Position numbers and translations under genes: made by a program. A stretch of DNA of 64,000 nucleotides from Periweissella fabaria (lineage in GTDB: Bacteria; Bacillota; Bacilli; Lactobacillales; Lactobacillaceae). A model generated the notes under the pieces. The model did not search any database and was not told the DNA's origin. It saw only the letters and a list, made by a program, of their open reading frames with translations. Positions 1 through 8,608 of the stretch are shown in pieces (the stretch's first letter is position 1; each line of letters begins with the position of its first letter). The stretch covers positions 124,001 to 188,000 of the forward strand of contig NZ_CAKKNS010000004.1 of assembly GCF_918814575.1 (NCBI RefSeq). Direction: 5' to 3'.

Positions 1-829
1 CTGCCCGAATTAACTTGTTCAAACCAGGTTCAGTAACCCCGTTCATATCCAAGAATTCTTGCTTGTCTTCATCTTCTAATTCGGCAATTTCTTCTTCAGC
101 ACGCGCTGATAAGCCAATTACTTCGGCCCCTTCAGTAGCAGCAAAGTCTTGAATTAACTTAAAGTATTTTGAAGCAGTTGGATCAGCCATATCTTCTTCA
201 GCCACGTTGGCAACATACAAGACGGGCTTTGAAGTTAATAAGAACAAGCCACGGACAACTTTTTGTTCTTCTTCATTAAATTCAATCGTCCGAACTGATT
301 TACCAGCTTCAAGGACTGGCTTAATTTTTTGTAAGACTGCAAATTCAGCATTAGCTTCCTTATTGCTAGCTGTTTTCGCTGCTTTTTCAGTCTTTGCATA
401 ACGCTTATCAACAGCTTCTAAATCAGCCAAAATCAATTCTGTATTGATTGTTGCGATATCATCAATTGGATCAATTACCCCATTAACGTGCGTAATTTCA
501 TCATCATCAAAAGCCCGCACAACGTGCACAATGGCGTTAACTTGACGGATATTTTCAAGGAATTTGTTCCCCAAACCTTCCCCTTTTGATGCGCCTTTAA
601 CGATACCGGCAATATCTGTAAATTCAAAAGTTGTTGGCACAATCTTATCGGCTGGCTCAACTTCTTGAATCCGTGCTAAGCGTTCATCGGGAACTTCAAC
701 CATCCCAACGTTGGGTTCAATTGTCGCAAATGGATAGTTAGCCATTTCTGCCCCAGCTTTAGTAATTGCGTTAAATAGGGTTGATTTACCAACGTTAGGT
801 AAACCAACGATTCCTGCTGTTAATGCCAT
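1..829 (-). CDS. ychF: Redox-regulated ATPase YchF (Obg family), C-terminus outside window
   Basis: YchF is a ribosome-associated P-loop ATPase of the Obg family. The ATG at 829-827 follows an AGAAGAG ribosome-binding site and opens with a Walker A motif, GLPNVGKST, at about residues 8-16, then DIAGIV (G3 region) near residue 70. The helical insertion follows. About 276 of the usual 366 codons are inside the window and the rest, including the TGS domain, lies beyond base 1. It heads in the same direction as the DUF951 gene 23 nt upstream, which commonly precedes ychF in Firmicutes. No lesion is visible in the part present. Confidence 0.95.
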   Translation of the reverse strand, partial: MALTAGIVGLPNVGKSTLFNAITKAGAEMANYPFATIEPNVGMVEVPDERLARIQEVEPADKIVPTTFEFTDIAGIVKGASKGEGLGNKFLENIRQVNAIVHVVRAFDDDEITHVNGVIDPIDDIATINTELILADLEAVDKRYAKTEKAAKTASNKEANAEFAVLQKIKPVLEAGKSVRTIEFNEEEQKVVRGLFLLTSKPVLYVANVAEEDMADPTASKYFKLIQDFAATEGAEVIGLSARAEEEIAELEDEDKQEFLDMNGVTEPGLNKLIRA

Positions 830-852
830 ATTTATCTCTTCTTTCTTATTAT

Positions 853-1050
853 CTATGCTTCATCAGTCACGTGTGATTCTAACACGCGTTTAACACGGTG
901 ATTAAAATCATTGCGCGACATCATAATTTGGTGGCCACAATTGACACACTTAATTTTGATGTCGGCCCCTACGCGTAAAATCTCCCAAGCGTTTGTTTTA
1001 CACGCATGCGGTTTTTTCATCTCAACAATATCAGTTACGTTATATTCCAT
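853..1050 (-). CDS. DUF951 domain-containing protein (YyzM-like)
   Basis: This 65-residue protein has the DUF951 pattern: an N-terminal beta-rich stretch with VTDIVEMKKPHACKTN, then CVNCGHQIMMSR. The Cys at about 17 and the CxxC at about 36-39 could form a small zinc ribbon. The family is found in Firmicutes between parB/noc and ychF, as here, and has no established function. The gene lies 11 nt after parB and 23 nt before ychF, so it is very probably part of the same operon. Family assignment is firm; the role is unknown. Confidence 0.85.
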   Translation of the reverse strand: MEYNVTDIVEMKKPHACKTNAWEILRVGADIKIKCVNCGHQIMMSRNDFNHRVKRVLESHVTDEA

Positions 1051-1061
1051 GACATCACCTA

Positions 1062-1979
1062 CTAATCAAGACTAATATTTAAAACATGTAAAATCCGACT
1101 CAAATCATCATCTGAAAGATAATTAATTTCAATTTTCCCTTTACCGTTTGTTTTGCTCTTCAATAATACTTTCGTCCCAAATTTTTCTTCTAATTGACCT
1201 TCTGCTGCTTTAATGAACTTGTTGCCGTCAGCTTTAGCTTTAGTCTTAGGCTTGGTTTCTTTTTCAGTGACAACAGACCCATTTAATTCACTAACAAGTT
1301 CTTCAAGTTGACGAACGGTAATCCCTTCTTCGATGACGCGTTTAGCAACCGTCGTAATCTGGTCTTTAGCCTTTAAGCCAAGTAAGGTCCGGGCTTGCCC
1401 CATTGAAAGTGAACCTTGTTCGACAAGGTCTTTAACACTCAATGGTAATGTCAATAAGCGTAAGTAGTTAGCAATAAATGGGCGTGACTTACCAAGTCGC
1501 TTCGCCAATTCACTTTGTGTGATGTTCAAGTTTTCCATTAAAGTATGGTATGCTTGCGCTTCTTCAATTGGTGACAAATCTTCACGTTGCAAGTTTTCAA
1601 TCACGGCTACTTGCATCATTTGTTCGTTTGATAAGTCACGGACAATTGCTGGAATCGTATCTAATCCGGCCATTTTTGAAGCACGGAAACGACGTTCACC
1701 AGCAATAATTTCGTATTGCTTCACCGTCCGTTTAGGTTGACGGATAATAATTGGTTGGAAGACACCTTCATTTTTGATTGATGCGGCCAAATCTTCTAAG
1801 GCTGCTTGATCAAAATTTTTACGAGGTTGGAAAGGATTAGGAACAATCTCATCCAAATGAATTTTATGAACTTTTTCAGCGTTCAAGTCTTCGATGTCAA
1901 TATCGATATTATTACTGCTAAGGAGGGCCCCCAAACCCTTACCTTCGCCTAAGATACTCTTCTTTTTAGAAATCGCCAT
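1062..1979 (-). CDS. parB: Chromosome partitioning protein ParB (Spo0J)
   Basis: ParB binds parS sites near the origin and loads SMC by sliding as a CTP-dependent clamp. The 305 residues show the whole architecture: N-terminal CTP-binding domain with VPNPFQPRKNFD (about 46-57) and the GERRFRA box (about 93-99), a central helix-turn-helix in the segment around residue 155 (ELAKRLGKSRPFIANYL), a charged linker rich in Lys/Thr, and a C-terminal dimerisation domain. It overlaps parA by 14 nt, implying translational coupling. A candidate parS lies at 44423-44438. Confidence 0.96.
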   Translation of the reverse strand: MAISKKKSILGEGKGLGALLSSNNIDIDIEDLNAEKVHKIHLDEIVPNPFQPRKNFDQAALEDLAASIKNEGVFQPIIIRQPKRTVKQYEIIAGERRFRASKMAGLDTIPAIVRDLSNEQMMQVAVIENLQREDLSPIEEAQAYHTLMENLNITQSELAKRLGKSRPFIANYLRLLTLPLSVKDLVEQGSLSMGQARTLLGLKAKDQITTVAKRVIEEGITVRQLEELVSELNGSVVTEKETKPKTKAKADGNKFIKAAEGQLEEKFGTKVLLKSKTNGKGKIEINYLSDDDLSRILHVLNISLD

Positions 1980-2736
1980 GGGCCGCTAAGACCTCCTTTG
2001 CTAAAGCCGTATAAACTTCTGCACCACGTGAGCTTGGATCATAATCAGTGATTGCCAAACCATGAGCTGGCGCTTCACTTAGACGCACATTCCGTGGAAT
2101 GATCGTCTTGTATACTTGGTCACCAAAGTAGTTTTTAACTTCAGCATTAACTTCTTGACCTAAATTAGTTCGCGCATCAAACATCGTCAACAAGACCCCT
2201 TCAATTTTCAAATCAGAATTAAAGTGACGTTGCACTAATTTAACCGTGTTAAGCAATTGTCCTAACCCTTCAAGCGCGTAATATTCACTTTGCACTGGAA
2301 TCAAAATTGAATCCGCAGCCGTAAAGGCGTTGATGGTAATAATTCCTAATGAAGGTGGATTATCGATAATCATGTAGTCATATTGATCACGCAACTTATC
2401 TAAGGAATCTTTTAACCGCATTTCACGGGCCATTTGTGGGGCCAATTCAATCTCGGCCCCTGATAGTTGAATCGTGGCTGGAACGACATCCATCCCCTCG
2501 TGTGATGATTTTAAAATAGTGTCTTCAATTGGAACTTCATTTACTAACACATCGTAAATATCTTGTTCAATTTCCGCTTTTTCAATCCCAGTACCACTGG
2601 TTGCATTACCTTGCGCGTCAATATCAACGAGTAAGACACGCTTACCAGCTGATGCTAAGGCGGCTCCTAGATTTACACTAGTAGTCGTTTTACCCACGCC
2701 TCCTTTTTGATTTGCGATTGCAATTACATGTGCCAT
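1966..2736 (-). CDS. parA: Chromosome partitioning ATPase ParA (Soj)
   Basis: ParA/Soj is a dimerising, DNA-binding ATPase that works with ParB in origin segregation and regulates initiation in Bacillus. The 256 residues begin with the deviant Walker A motif KGGVGKTT (about 11-18), followed by VDIDAQGN and DNPPSLG, all diagnostic of the MinD/ParA family. Length is normal for a chromosomal Soj. The start codon lies immediately after the stop of the Noc-like gene and the 3' end overlaps parB, consistent with one operon. Confidence 0.96.
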   Translation of the reverse strand: MAHVIAIANQKGGVGKTTTSVNLGAALASAGKRVLLVDIDAQGNATSGTGIEKAEIEQDIYDVLVNEVPIEDTILKSSHEGMDVVPATIQLSGAEIELAPQMAREMRLKDSLDKLRDQYDYMIIDNPPSLGIITINAFTAADSILIPVQSEYYALEGLGQLLNTVKLVQRHFNSDLKIEGVLLTMFDARTNLGQEVNAEVKNYFGDQVYKTIIPRNVRLSEAPAHGLAITDYDPSSRGAEVYTALAKEVLAAHGDF

Positions 2737-3279
2737 TTAAGCGTTCCTCTCTGTCTGGTTCTTATCAATTATTTTTAAAATGACATGATCATCAACCTCA
2801 AGTTGTTCCACAAGAACTCCTTGCTTAGCTAATCGTTGGATGCCTTGCGTTAGGAAATCACGTAACATTGCCTTTTGAGTTGGTAGATCAAGCTGGGTTT
2901 GGACTAATTTTCGAACTAGTTCTTCCGTTTGTTTAACGTTTAATTTATGCTTTAAAATTTTATTAACAACAGCGATCTGCTTGCGTTTTTCAAGCTTAAG
3001 AATCGTCCGGCCGTGTCGTTCTGTAATCTGATTATTTTGCAGTGCTGTTTTGGCAACATCACTTAACTTTAATAACCGTAATTTATTAGCTACGGTGGCT
3101 TGCGAGCAACCTAGACGCTTAGCTAAATTTGCTTGCGTAATATTGGTTGCTGCAATAATTTCTTGGTAAGCATTAGCCTCATCAATTACAGAAATTTGGG
3201 TATCCGTACTGATTTTTAATAACTGTTCAATGCGTATCTCAAGTTCATCATTTGAGATACTCTGTAAATCATTGTTCAT
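2737..3279 (-). CDS. Noc/ParB-like protein lacking the N-terminal CTPase domain
   Basis: By position, between rsmG and parA, this is the nucleoid-occlusion protein Noc. A helix-turn-helix clearly related to Noc/ParB lies at about residues 50-75 (QANLAKRLGCSQATVANKL), followed by the recognition-helix region ERHGRTILKL and a C-terminal domain. At 180 residues it is about 100 shorter than typical Noc. The ParB-N CTP-binding domain with its GERR box and the membrane-binding N-terminal helix are absent. Only 22 nt separate it from the rsmG stop, so the domain is missing rather than misannotated. GGAAGG precedes the chosen ATG. It probably cannot act as a classical CTP-clamp Noc. Confidence 0.8.
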   Translation of the reverse strand: MNNDLQSISNDELEIRIEQLLKISTDTQISVIDEANAYQEIIAATNITQANLAKRLGCSQATVANKLRLLKLSDVAKTALQNNQITERHGRTILKLEKRKQIAVVNKILKHKLNVKQTEELVRKLVQTQLDLPTQKAMLRDFLTQGIQRLAKQGVLVEQLEVDDHVILKIIDKNQTERNA

Positions 3280-3301
3280 ATTACATGCCTTCCAAAAGAT
3301 T

Positions 3302-4027
3302 TTATTCTCCTAGTGGTTCTTTATTGGGCGTCCCTGGTTTACGTGGGTACTTTTTAGGAGTTGGTTTGGTTTTTTGTACCACATCAATTTCACGTGGGTC
3401 ACCATTTGGCAACGTAAAGGCGTGTGTTTCAAGAACTTGACCACCAAGGGTCTTTAACGCAAATTCAGCGTTAGCCAATTCGACTTGCGCACTTGAACCT
3501 TTCATTGCTAAAAGCACACCGTTAACTTTCATAAGTGGTAATGTTAATTCACTTAAAACGGTCATACGGGCGACGGCACGCGCCATAACGATATCGTATT
3601 TGGCTCGGTGTGGTGAGTTTTTGCCACCAAATGTTTCTGCACGATCATGGAAAAAAGCAACGTTAGTTAAATCAAGCGCACTAGCTAAATCATTAAGAAA
3701 GCCAATCCGTTTATTTAATGAATCCACGATGCTTACTTTTAATTGTGGGAAAGCAATTTTTAGTGGGAGTGATGGGAAGCCGGCACCGGCACCAACATCA
3801 ATAATATCCAGTTCTTCAGTTTGGAGCGCTGGATAATAGATGGCTGCAGTAAGAGAGTCGTAGAAATGCTTCAGGTAGACTTCTTCTTTATCTGTAATGG
3901 CAGTCAAATTGAACTTTTCATTCGTTGCAACCAACAGTTCATAATACTTATCAAACTGTGCTAATTGCTCGGCTGACAGGTTAATGCCATGTTCAGCTAA
4001 TGCTTGCACAAATTGTTCTTCATTCAT
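3302..4027 (-). CDS. rsmG: 16S rRNA (guanine527-N7)-methyltransferase RsmG
   Basis: RsmG (GidB) methylates G527 of 16S rRNA using S-adenosylmethionine. The 241 residues include the SAM-binding loop [15 protein letters not shown] (about 77-91) and the downstream MARAVA motif. The Lys/Pro-rich C-terminal tail (about 220-241) is typical of lactobacilli. GAGGAAACCC precedes the ATG. Placement next to noc-parA-parB is the usual Firmicute arrangement near oriC, and it is first in the run continuing to ychF. Confidence 0.96.
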   Translation of the reverse strand: MNEEQFVQALAEHGINLSAEQLAQFDKYYELLVATNEKFNLTAITDKEEVYLKHFYDSLTAAIYYPALQTEELDIIDVGAGAGFPSLPLKIAFPQLKVSIVDSLNKRIGFLNDLASALDLTNVAFFHDRAETFGGKNSPHRAKYDIVMARAVARMTVLSELTLPLMKVNGVLLAMKGSSAQVELANAEFALKTLGGQVLETHAFTLPNGDPREIDVVQKTKPTPKKYPRKPGTPNKEPLGE

Positions 4028-4305
4028 TGGGTTTCCTCCAGCGTTCAGTTGAACGATTAATAATTCACATAAGATAATAATACCTTAAAATCCGCTAATT
4101 CTCAAAGTTTGTTTACATTTTTTAGGGAAATATACGGCCATTTTCAGGGTGCGTGAAACAGAGTGTGAAACGACACAGAGCACGATAATGCTCGGAAGAT
4201 CGTGTGCACTAACAAAAACCACTAAAATACCGGTTCAGTATTTTAAGGACTTTACAATTAAGAACAACTACTTGACCATTTTGAACCATTTCACTTTTAG
4301 GCAAC
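4028..4305. other. Intergenic region between cspA and rsmG with two hairpins
   Basis: There is no plausible gene here. Two inverted repeats are visible: GCACGAT (4180-4186) with ATCGTG (4199-4204), and TAAAATAC (4223-4230) with GTATTTTA (4238-4245). Two GTGAAAC half-sites resembling half of a parS palindrome occur near 4153 and 4164, but neither has a partner half. The region should carry the rsmG operon promoter; I could not pick a convincing -35/-10 pair. Confidence 0.4.
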
Positions 4306-4347
4306 AAAAAAAGGTAACCACTAGATAAAACTAGTAGTTACCCTTTT
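4306..4347 (-). terminator. Rho-independent terminator of cspA
   Basis: An inverted repeat around GGTAACCACTAG / CTAGTAGTTACC with a 6-nt loop is followed, on the minus strand, by a run of seven T. It starts about 20 nt after the cspA stop codon. Confidence 0.85.
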
Positions 4348-4365
4348 GACATTAATTAATTAAAA

Positions 4366-4566
4366 TTAAGCCTTGTTAACGTTAGCAGCTTGTGGGCCGC
4401 GGTCTGAACTTTCAACGTCGAAAGTTACAGCTTGACCTTCTTCAAGAGTCTTGAAGCCGTCACCTTGAATAGCTGAGAAGTGTACGAACACGTCGTCGCC
4501 GTTTTCACGAGTGATGAAGCCAAAACCTTTATCTGCGTTAAACCATTTAACAGTTCCTTGTTCCAT
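4366..4566 (-). CDS. csp: Cold-shock protein (CspA family)
   Basis: A 66-residue single cold-shock domain that binds single-stranded RNA/DNA and acts as an RNA chaperone. RNP1 (KGFGFI, about 14-19) and RNP2 (VFVHF, about 26-30) are intact, and the protein begins with the standard [14 protein letters not shown] layout. It is monocistronic, with its own extended -10 promoter, a leader of about 118 nt and a strong terminator. The long AT-rich leader is typical of cold-inducible csp genes; cold regulation here is inference. Confidence 0.95.
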   Translation of the reverse strand: MEQGTVKWFNADKGFGFITRENGDDVFVHFSAIQGDGFKTLEEGQAVTFDVESSDRGPQAANVNKA

Positions 4567-4692
4567 GAGAGAAATCTCCTTTTGATACTACTACTGTAGT
4601 GAAATATTTGATATGTAACTTGATGGTGCCAGGAGATATTTCTCAATACTGATGAAACAAGACCTAATTAACCGAACCAAACTACAACTTGA

Positions 4693-4701
4693 ATTATAAC
4701 A
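4693..4701 (-). promoter_or_regulatory. Extended -10 promoter of csp
   Basis: On the minus strand the sequence reads TGTTATAAT, an extended -10 element. A second TATAAT overlaps just upstream (4704-4709). The -35 region is poor (TTTTAA), as tolerated with an extended -10. Transcription from here would give a leader of roughly 118 nt. Confidence 0.55.
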
Positions 4702-4804
4702 CGATTATAAAATAATTAAAAGTTTTTATTTATCGAATTTCGGAAGAAAATTCCAGGCATCAATTAAATTAACTAATATGACGAGTTATTTTTTAATAAT
4801 TAAA

Positions 4805-5536
4805 TTACTTTTCGAGTTTATTAACAACATCTGCAAACGCTTTTTGTTGGAACTCAGCGGTTGCTTGCTTGACAATGTTTGCTTGCGCACTTTGATCTGT
4901 CGCTAACGCGGGATTTGCCATGATAGCCGCTTTAACTTTGGCACCGATAAATTCTTTAGCAGCCATTGCTTGCGCTTGCTTTTGTGCTGGTGTCATTTCT
5001 TTTGTCACTTTAGCCAATTGCTTAGCATTAGTTGTACTAATTTTTAACCATGACTTAGGCAAGTTAAAGGTATTGTTACGTGATACGACCGTTTCATTGT
5101 CACCTAATCCAAAAAGAATTTTGTATAAAGTGTCTTTATATTCATAACGAATCGTTGTCACTTCTAAAGTGGCTTGCTTATCTGATGTAAAGAACACACA
5201 GTTAACAGTTTTTCCATCTGTTTGGGTGTGTGTCGGTTTACTGTCAGCATGTTTTTTGTAAATGTAGACATTTTCCTCAGTCCCTTTACCAACTTGTTGA
5301 TATAAGAGTAAATCGGCTGGTGTCTTAGGAACAGCTGTAAAAATTTGGTGCGTTGTTACATGAGCCACTTTCCGCATACCGAAATGATATTTATCATTTT
5401 GGATCAAAAGCGTTAAGCTAGCGATTAATGCTACAAATGAAACTAATGAGGCAACAATCCGTAATGATTTTTTAGTAATCAAAACAAATGAGACGAAAAA
5501 GGCAACTACAAAAAGTGCAATAAGAACTAGAATCAT
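4805..5536 (-). CDS. DUF4811 domain-containing membrane protein
   Basis: A 243-residue protein with two N-terminal membrane helices (about 2-20 and 25-45), an extracytoplasmic or peripheral domain, and an Ala/Gln/Lys-rich helical C-terminal tail (about 185-243). In lactobacilli DUF4811 proteins are encoded directly after a DHA2-type MFS exporter, exactly as here: its ATG overlaps the MFS stop by 4 nt (ATGA). An accessory role for that pump is the obvious guess, but I know of no experimental proof. Confidence 0.82.
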   Translation of the reverse strand: MILVLIALFVVAFFVSFVLITKKSLRIVASLVSFVALIASLTLLIQNDKYHFGMRKVAHVTTHQIFTAVPKTPADLLLYQQVGKGTEENVYIYKKHADSKPTHTQTDGKTVNCVFFTSDKQATLEVTTIRYEYKDTLYKILFGLGDNETVVSRNNTFNLPKSWLKISTTNAKQLAKVTKEMTPAQKQAQAMAAKEFIGAKVKAAIMANPALATDQSAQANIVKQATAEFQQKAFADVVNKLEK

Positions 5537-7005
5537 ACTTTTTTACCTCCTTCGATAATAACGGTATTTTTAGGTTTATCAGCAACAAACAACGCCACAA
5601 TTAAACCAGCAATTGCAAAGCCCGTTGCAATCCAAAAAGCGGCATGGTAACCATTTAATGCTGCACTCAACGCTTGATTTTTGTATTCAAGCGGTGCATC
5701 TTTAAGGACTGATTTAGCGGGCATATTGTTCTTAATTACATTTGAAAGGACTGAAATCATAACGGCGGTTCCCATTGATGAGGCTACTTGACGGGTTGTG
5801 TTGTTGACCGCTGTACCATGCGCTACAAGAGATCCTGTTAAAGCTTGCATCCCAGAAGTAGTTGCCGGCATCATAACCATTGAAATGGCAAACATCCGTA
5901 ATGAATAAAGGACAATCACATTAATAATTGGCGTATTTTCTGTTAAGAATGTAAATGGTAACGTTCCTAACGTCAAAATAATCATTCCGGCAATAATCAA
6001 GCGCTTGGCACCCATTTTATCGTAAATCCGACCAGTGATTGGTGACATAAATCCAATTAGTAAAGCCCCTGGTAACAATGTCAATCCAGCGTGAAATGGT
6101 GACATTCCACGGACCGTTTGTAGATATTGTGGGATTACCAATTCGGCTCCAATCATGGCAATCAAGACGATTGATGACAAGATTGTTGTTAGCGCAAATT
6201 GCTTAATTTGGAATACGTGCACTTGTAATAATGGTTTTTCACGAGTTAATTGACGGATAATGAAAAAGGCAATAAAGATTACCCCAATAAGCAATGGTAA
6301 GATAACGTATTTCACGTCCCCCCAACCTTGAGTACTTACTTCTGAGAATCCGTATAATAAGCTACCAAATCCAATTGTTGAAATAATAAATGACCAAAAA
6401 TCAAGTGGTTCTTTTCCTGTATGGATAACAGGTTTCATGAAGAATAAACCAGCAATGATTACGACCAGAATAATCGGAATCATCACCCCGAAAAGGACTT
6501 GCCATTTGTAGTTATCAATAATCCAACCTGAGAGCGTTGGTCCAAGTGCAGGTGCTAAACCAATCACCAACCCAGCCATTCCCATGGCAGTTCCTCGCTT
6601 TTCAGCCGGAAAAATTGATAACATAATCACTTGGAGTAACGGCATCGTTACCCCCACTGCAACGGCTTGAATCAATCGGCCGGTTAAAAGTTGGGGAAAA
6701 GTGTGTGCCGTGGCTGAAATGGTTGTTCCAATTAAGAAAATAACCATTGAACCAAGGTAAAGCCACTTAGTATTGTAGCGGTGACTTAACCAAGCTGAAA
6801 TAGGAATTAAAATCCCATTAACTAACATAAATCCTGTTGTGAGCCATTGCACTGTTCCTAATGATTCATCTAATGACTTCATCAAAGTTGGCAGCGCCGT
6901 AGCTAAGACAGTTTGATTTAATACGGTCACGAAGGTACCAATTAAGAGCACGGCTACTAATAAGCCGCGATTAAAAGGCTTTCCTTGTGCATCAACTGCT
7001 TCCAT
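5533..7005 (-). CDS. DHA2-family MFS multidrug exporter (LmrB/EmrB-like)
   Basis: A 490-residue, 14-helix major facilitator that would export drugs or other amphiphiles in exchange for protons. Helix 1 (VLLIGTFVTVLNQTVLATAL), the loop with GRLIQA, and motif C of antiporters (GLAPALGPTLSGWI, about residues 150-163) are recognisable. It is followed with a 4-nt overlap by its DUF4811 partner. No regulator is adjacent. The substrate cannot be deduced from sequence. Confidence 0.9.
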   Translation of the reverse strand: MEAVDAQGKPFNRGLLVAVLLIGTFVTVLNQTVLATALPTLMKSLDESLGTVQWLTTGFMLVNGILIPISAWLSHRYNTKWLYLGSMVIFLIGTTISATAHTFPQLLTGRLIQAVAVGVTMPLLQVIMLSIFPAEKRGTAMGMAGLVIGLAPALGPTLSGWIIDNYKWQVLFGVMIPIILVVIIAGLFFMKPVIHTGKEPLDFWSFIISTIGFGSLLYGFSEVSTQGWGDVKYVILPLLIGVIFIAFFIIRQLTREKPLLQVHVFQIKQFALTTILSSIVLIAMIGAELVIPQYLQTVRGMSPFHAGLTLLPGALLIGFMSPITGRIYDKMGAKRLIIAGMIILTLGTLPFTFLTENTPIINVIVLYSLRMFAISMVMMPATTSGMQALTGSLVAHGTAVNNTTRQVASSMGTAVMISVLSNVIKNNMPAKSVLKDAPLEYKNQALSAALNGYHAAFWIATGFAIAGLIVALFVADKPKNTVIIEGGKKV

Positions 7006-7255
7006 TCAAGTTCTCCTTTAAATTGTTTACTTAGGTGTGTTTTTATTACGATACGATAATATAGTTTAATGCTTCTAGTTTGCATTTGTCAACTTATTTG
7101 ACAAAACTTTAATTATTAAATGTAAGTATGCATGTAACCTAGAAATCGTGCGGATCAAAGAAAAATCTTAAAATACGTACCTGGTATTTTGACGTTAGCC
7201 GAAACTAGCTGATCTTGCGAGCACATTGGACTGGGGGATACTCATCATCACACGC

Positions 7256-7289
7256 AAAAAAGACCAGACGAAAACTCGTCTGGTCTTTT
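7256..7289. terminator. Bidirectional rho-independent terminator
   Basis: A near-perfect stem, AAAGACCAGACGA / TCGTCTGGTCTTT, has A-runs on one side and T-runs on the other. It lies about 180 nt downstream of the LysM gene and about 250 nt upstream of the MFS gene. Confidence 0.8.
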
Positions 7290-7397
7290 CACTAAACAAT
7301 TACATGTAAATGTTTCACACTCTTTATGCCGATTATGTCGTTATTTAGTCAGCGTAAAGCTGTGCTTGTTGAACGGTGGTATAAATATTAACCACAA

Positions 7398-7430
7398 AGT
7401 AAGAATCCCCGCCGTTGGGAGATTCTTACT
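7398..7430 (-). terminator. Possible first hairpin downstream of the LysM gene
   Basis: AGTAAGAATC and GATTCTTACT form a 10-bp stem with an additional CCC/GGG pairing inside. The T-tract after it on the minus strand is short, so it may protect or process the mRNA rather than terminate. It lies about 40 nt after the stop codon. Confidence 0.5.
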
Positions 7431-7471
7431 AAAAATGGTACTTTAACAAAAGTTCCTAATCCAATTTCAGA

Positions 7472-8206
7472 TTAGTACCAGTTGTGTGATTGCCAGAAGG
7501 CTTTGGCATTAGTCCATGAACCGTAACGTGATTGTACGTATTGGTTAGCAACACGTTCTTGGTTAGCTGGTGAGTAGTCACCACCAAGGTATGATGCACT
7601 AAGTTGGTACATACCAATGAATTGACCGTTACGAGCGTTGTAGTTGTTACCTGATTCGTGACTAGCAATCCATTGCTTTGCAGCTGCATCAGAACCGTTA
7701 GTAGTTTGTTGGGCTGCAGCTTGTTGTTGTGCTGCTTGTTGTTGAGCACGTTGAGCTGCTTGTTGTTGTGCTGCTTGTTGTTGTGCTGCTTGTTGTTGGG
7801 CACGTTGAGCTGCTTGTTGTTGAGCTACTTGGGCTGCTTGTTGTTGGGCTTGTTGGGCTGCTTGTTGTTGAGCTGCTTGAGCAGGTGCTTGTTGAGCAAC
7901 TTGTTGTACTGGTGCTTGCTTAGCAACTGGTGCTTGTTGAGCAACTTGTTGTACTGGTGCTTGTTGAGCTTGTTGGGCTGCTGAAGGAATGTTCAACTTT
8001 TGGTTAACGAAGATCAAGTTAGCGTTAGACAATTTGTTAGCGTTAACGATTGCTTCGATAGTAGTGTTGTTTTCCAAAGCCAATTTTGAAACTGTGTCGC
8101 CTTGTTGAACAGTAATAACTGAATCGGCGTTAGCAACAACGCCAGTAGAAATCAATGCAGCAACTAAACCAGTACCAGTTAAAATCATTTTCTTAAGATT
8201 ATTCAT
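7472..8206 (-). CDS. Secreted LysM protein with Apf-like lytic C-terminal domain
   Basis: The product is exported and probably binds and trims peptidoglycan. From the chosen ATG (AGGAGA 9 nt upstream) there is a signal peptide (about 1-28, ending VANA), one LysM domain (about 30-75, TVQQGDTVSKLALENN), a low-complexity linker of Ala/Gln repeats built on AQQQAAQ (about 80-165), and a C-terminal domain of about 70 residues containing WIASHESGNNYNARNG and GMYQLS. That domain matches the aggregation-promoting-factor/transglycosylase-like fold, with the Glu of HESG as probable catalytic residue. An in-frame upstream ATG at 8233 has no ribosome-binding site. A WalR-type box lies upstream. Confidence 0.88.
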   Translation of the reverse strand: MNNLKKMILTGTGLVAALISTGVVANADSVITVQQGDTVSKLALENNTTIEAIVNANKLSNANLIFVNQKLNIPSAAQQAQQAPVQQVAQQAPVAKQAPVQQVAQQAPAQAAQQQAAQQAQQQAAQVAQQQAAQRAQQQAAQQQAAQQQAAQRAQQQAAQQQAAAQQTTNGSDAAAKQWIASHESGNNYNARNGQFIGMYQLSASYLGGDYSPANQERVANQYVQSRYGSWTNAKAFWQSHNWY

Positions 8207-8563
8207 GTGTATATCTTCTCCTCTTAAATACAAGAAATGTTATTTGTCTATTTATTCGTTTTATATTATCTGGCCATCGATGTGACCCATCTTTTTTCAT
8301 TGATAACTCGTTTGCTATCAATCAACAATCTATATACTACAGACAATTTATAACAGCCATATAGCTATAATGTAACAACACCCCTGTTTTTATGTCATAT
8401 AAGCCCCTTTTTATGTAACATGGCTGTAATATAACTTTTTCTATCATGTTTAAAGCCTATCATAGCTGGTTCTAAGCAAAAAATGTATACCCCCTTAACT
8501 ATCTCGGGAATTAAGCCATTTTTTTCGTAAAAAAAGTGAAAAAAAGCTTTTTTTTATTAATTT
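8207..8563. other. AT-rich upstream region of the LysM gene
   Basis: No gene is visible. The region contains a WalR-type box (8414-8430), a related palindromic stretch near 8353-8377 (CAGCCATATAGCTATAATG) and TAATAT/TATAAA promoter-like elements about 55 nt before the start codon. The spacing and length suggest a long regulated leader. Confidence 0.4.
8414..8430 (+). promoter_or_regulatory. WalR-type direct repeat upstream of the cell-wall hydrolase
   Basis: TGTAAC-ATGGC-TGTAAT matches the published WalR (YycF) consensus TGTWAH-N5-TGTWAH at every fixed position. WalRK controls autolysins and other cell-wall genes in Firmicutes. The box lies about 208 nt upstream of the LysM start, oriented toward the plus strand. 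Function is inferred from motif and target type. Confidence 0.5.
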
Positions 8564-8604
8564 ACAAAAAAAAAGCTGTAAAATTCAGTGAATTTTACAG
8601 CTTT
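8564..8604 (-). terminator. Terminator of the helD-coaA transcript
   Basis: AAGCTGTAAAATT / AATTTTACAGCTT is a 13-bp stem followed on the minus strand by nine T, 5 nt after the coaA stop. Confidence 0.85.
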
Positions 8605-8608
8605 GTGA

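Noticed and set aside
4150-4170. GTGAAAC half-sites as additional parS
   Set aside because: The partner half-sites are absent, so the 16-bp palindrome is not formed.
7690-7980. Repeat array that might be mistaken for CRISPR
   Set aside because: Units are short, contiguous, in frame and coding; there are no unique spacers.
7456-7984. Several long overlapping frames opposite or within the LysM gene
   Set aside because: They are produced by the Ala/Gln repeat region read in other frames and have no ribosome-binding site.
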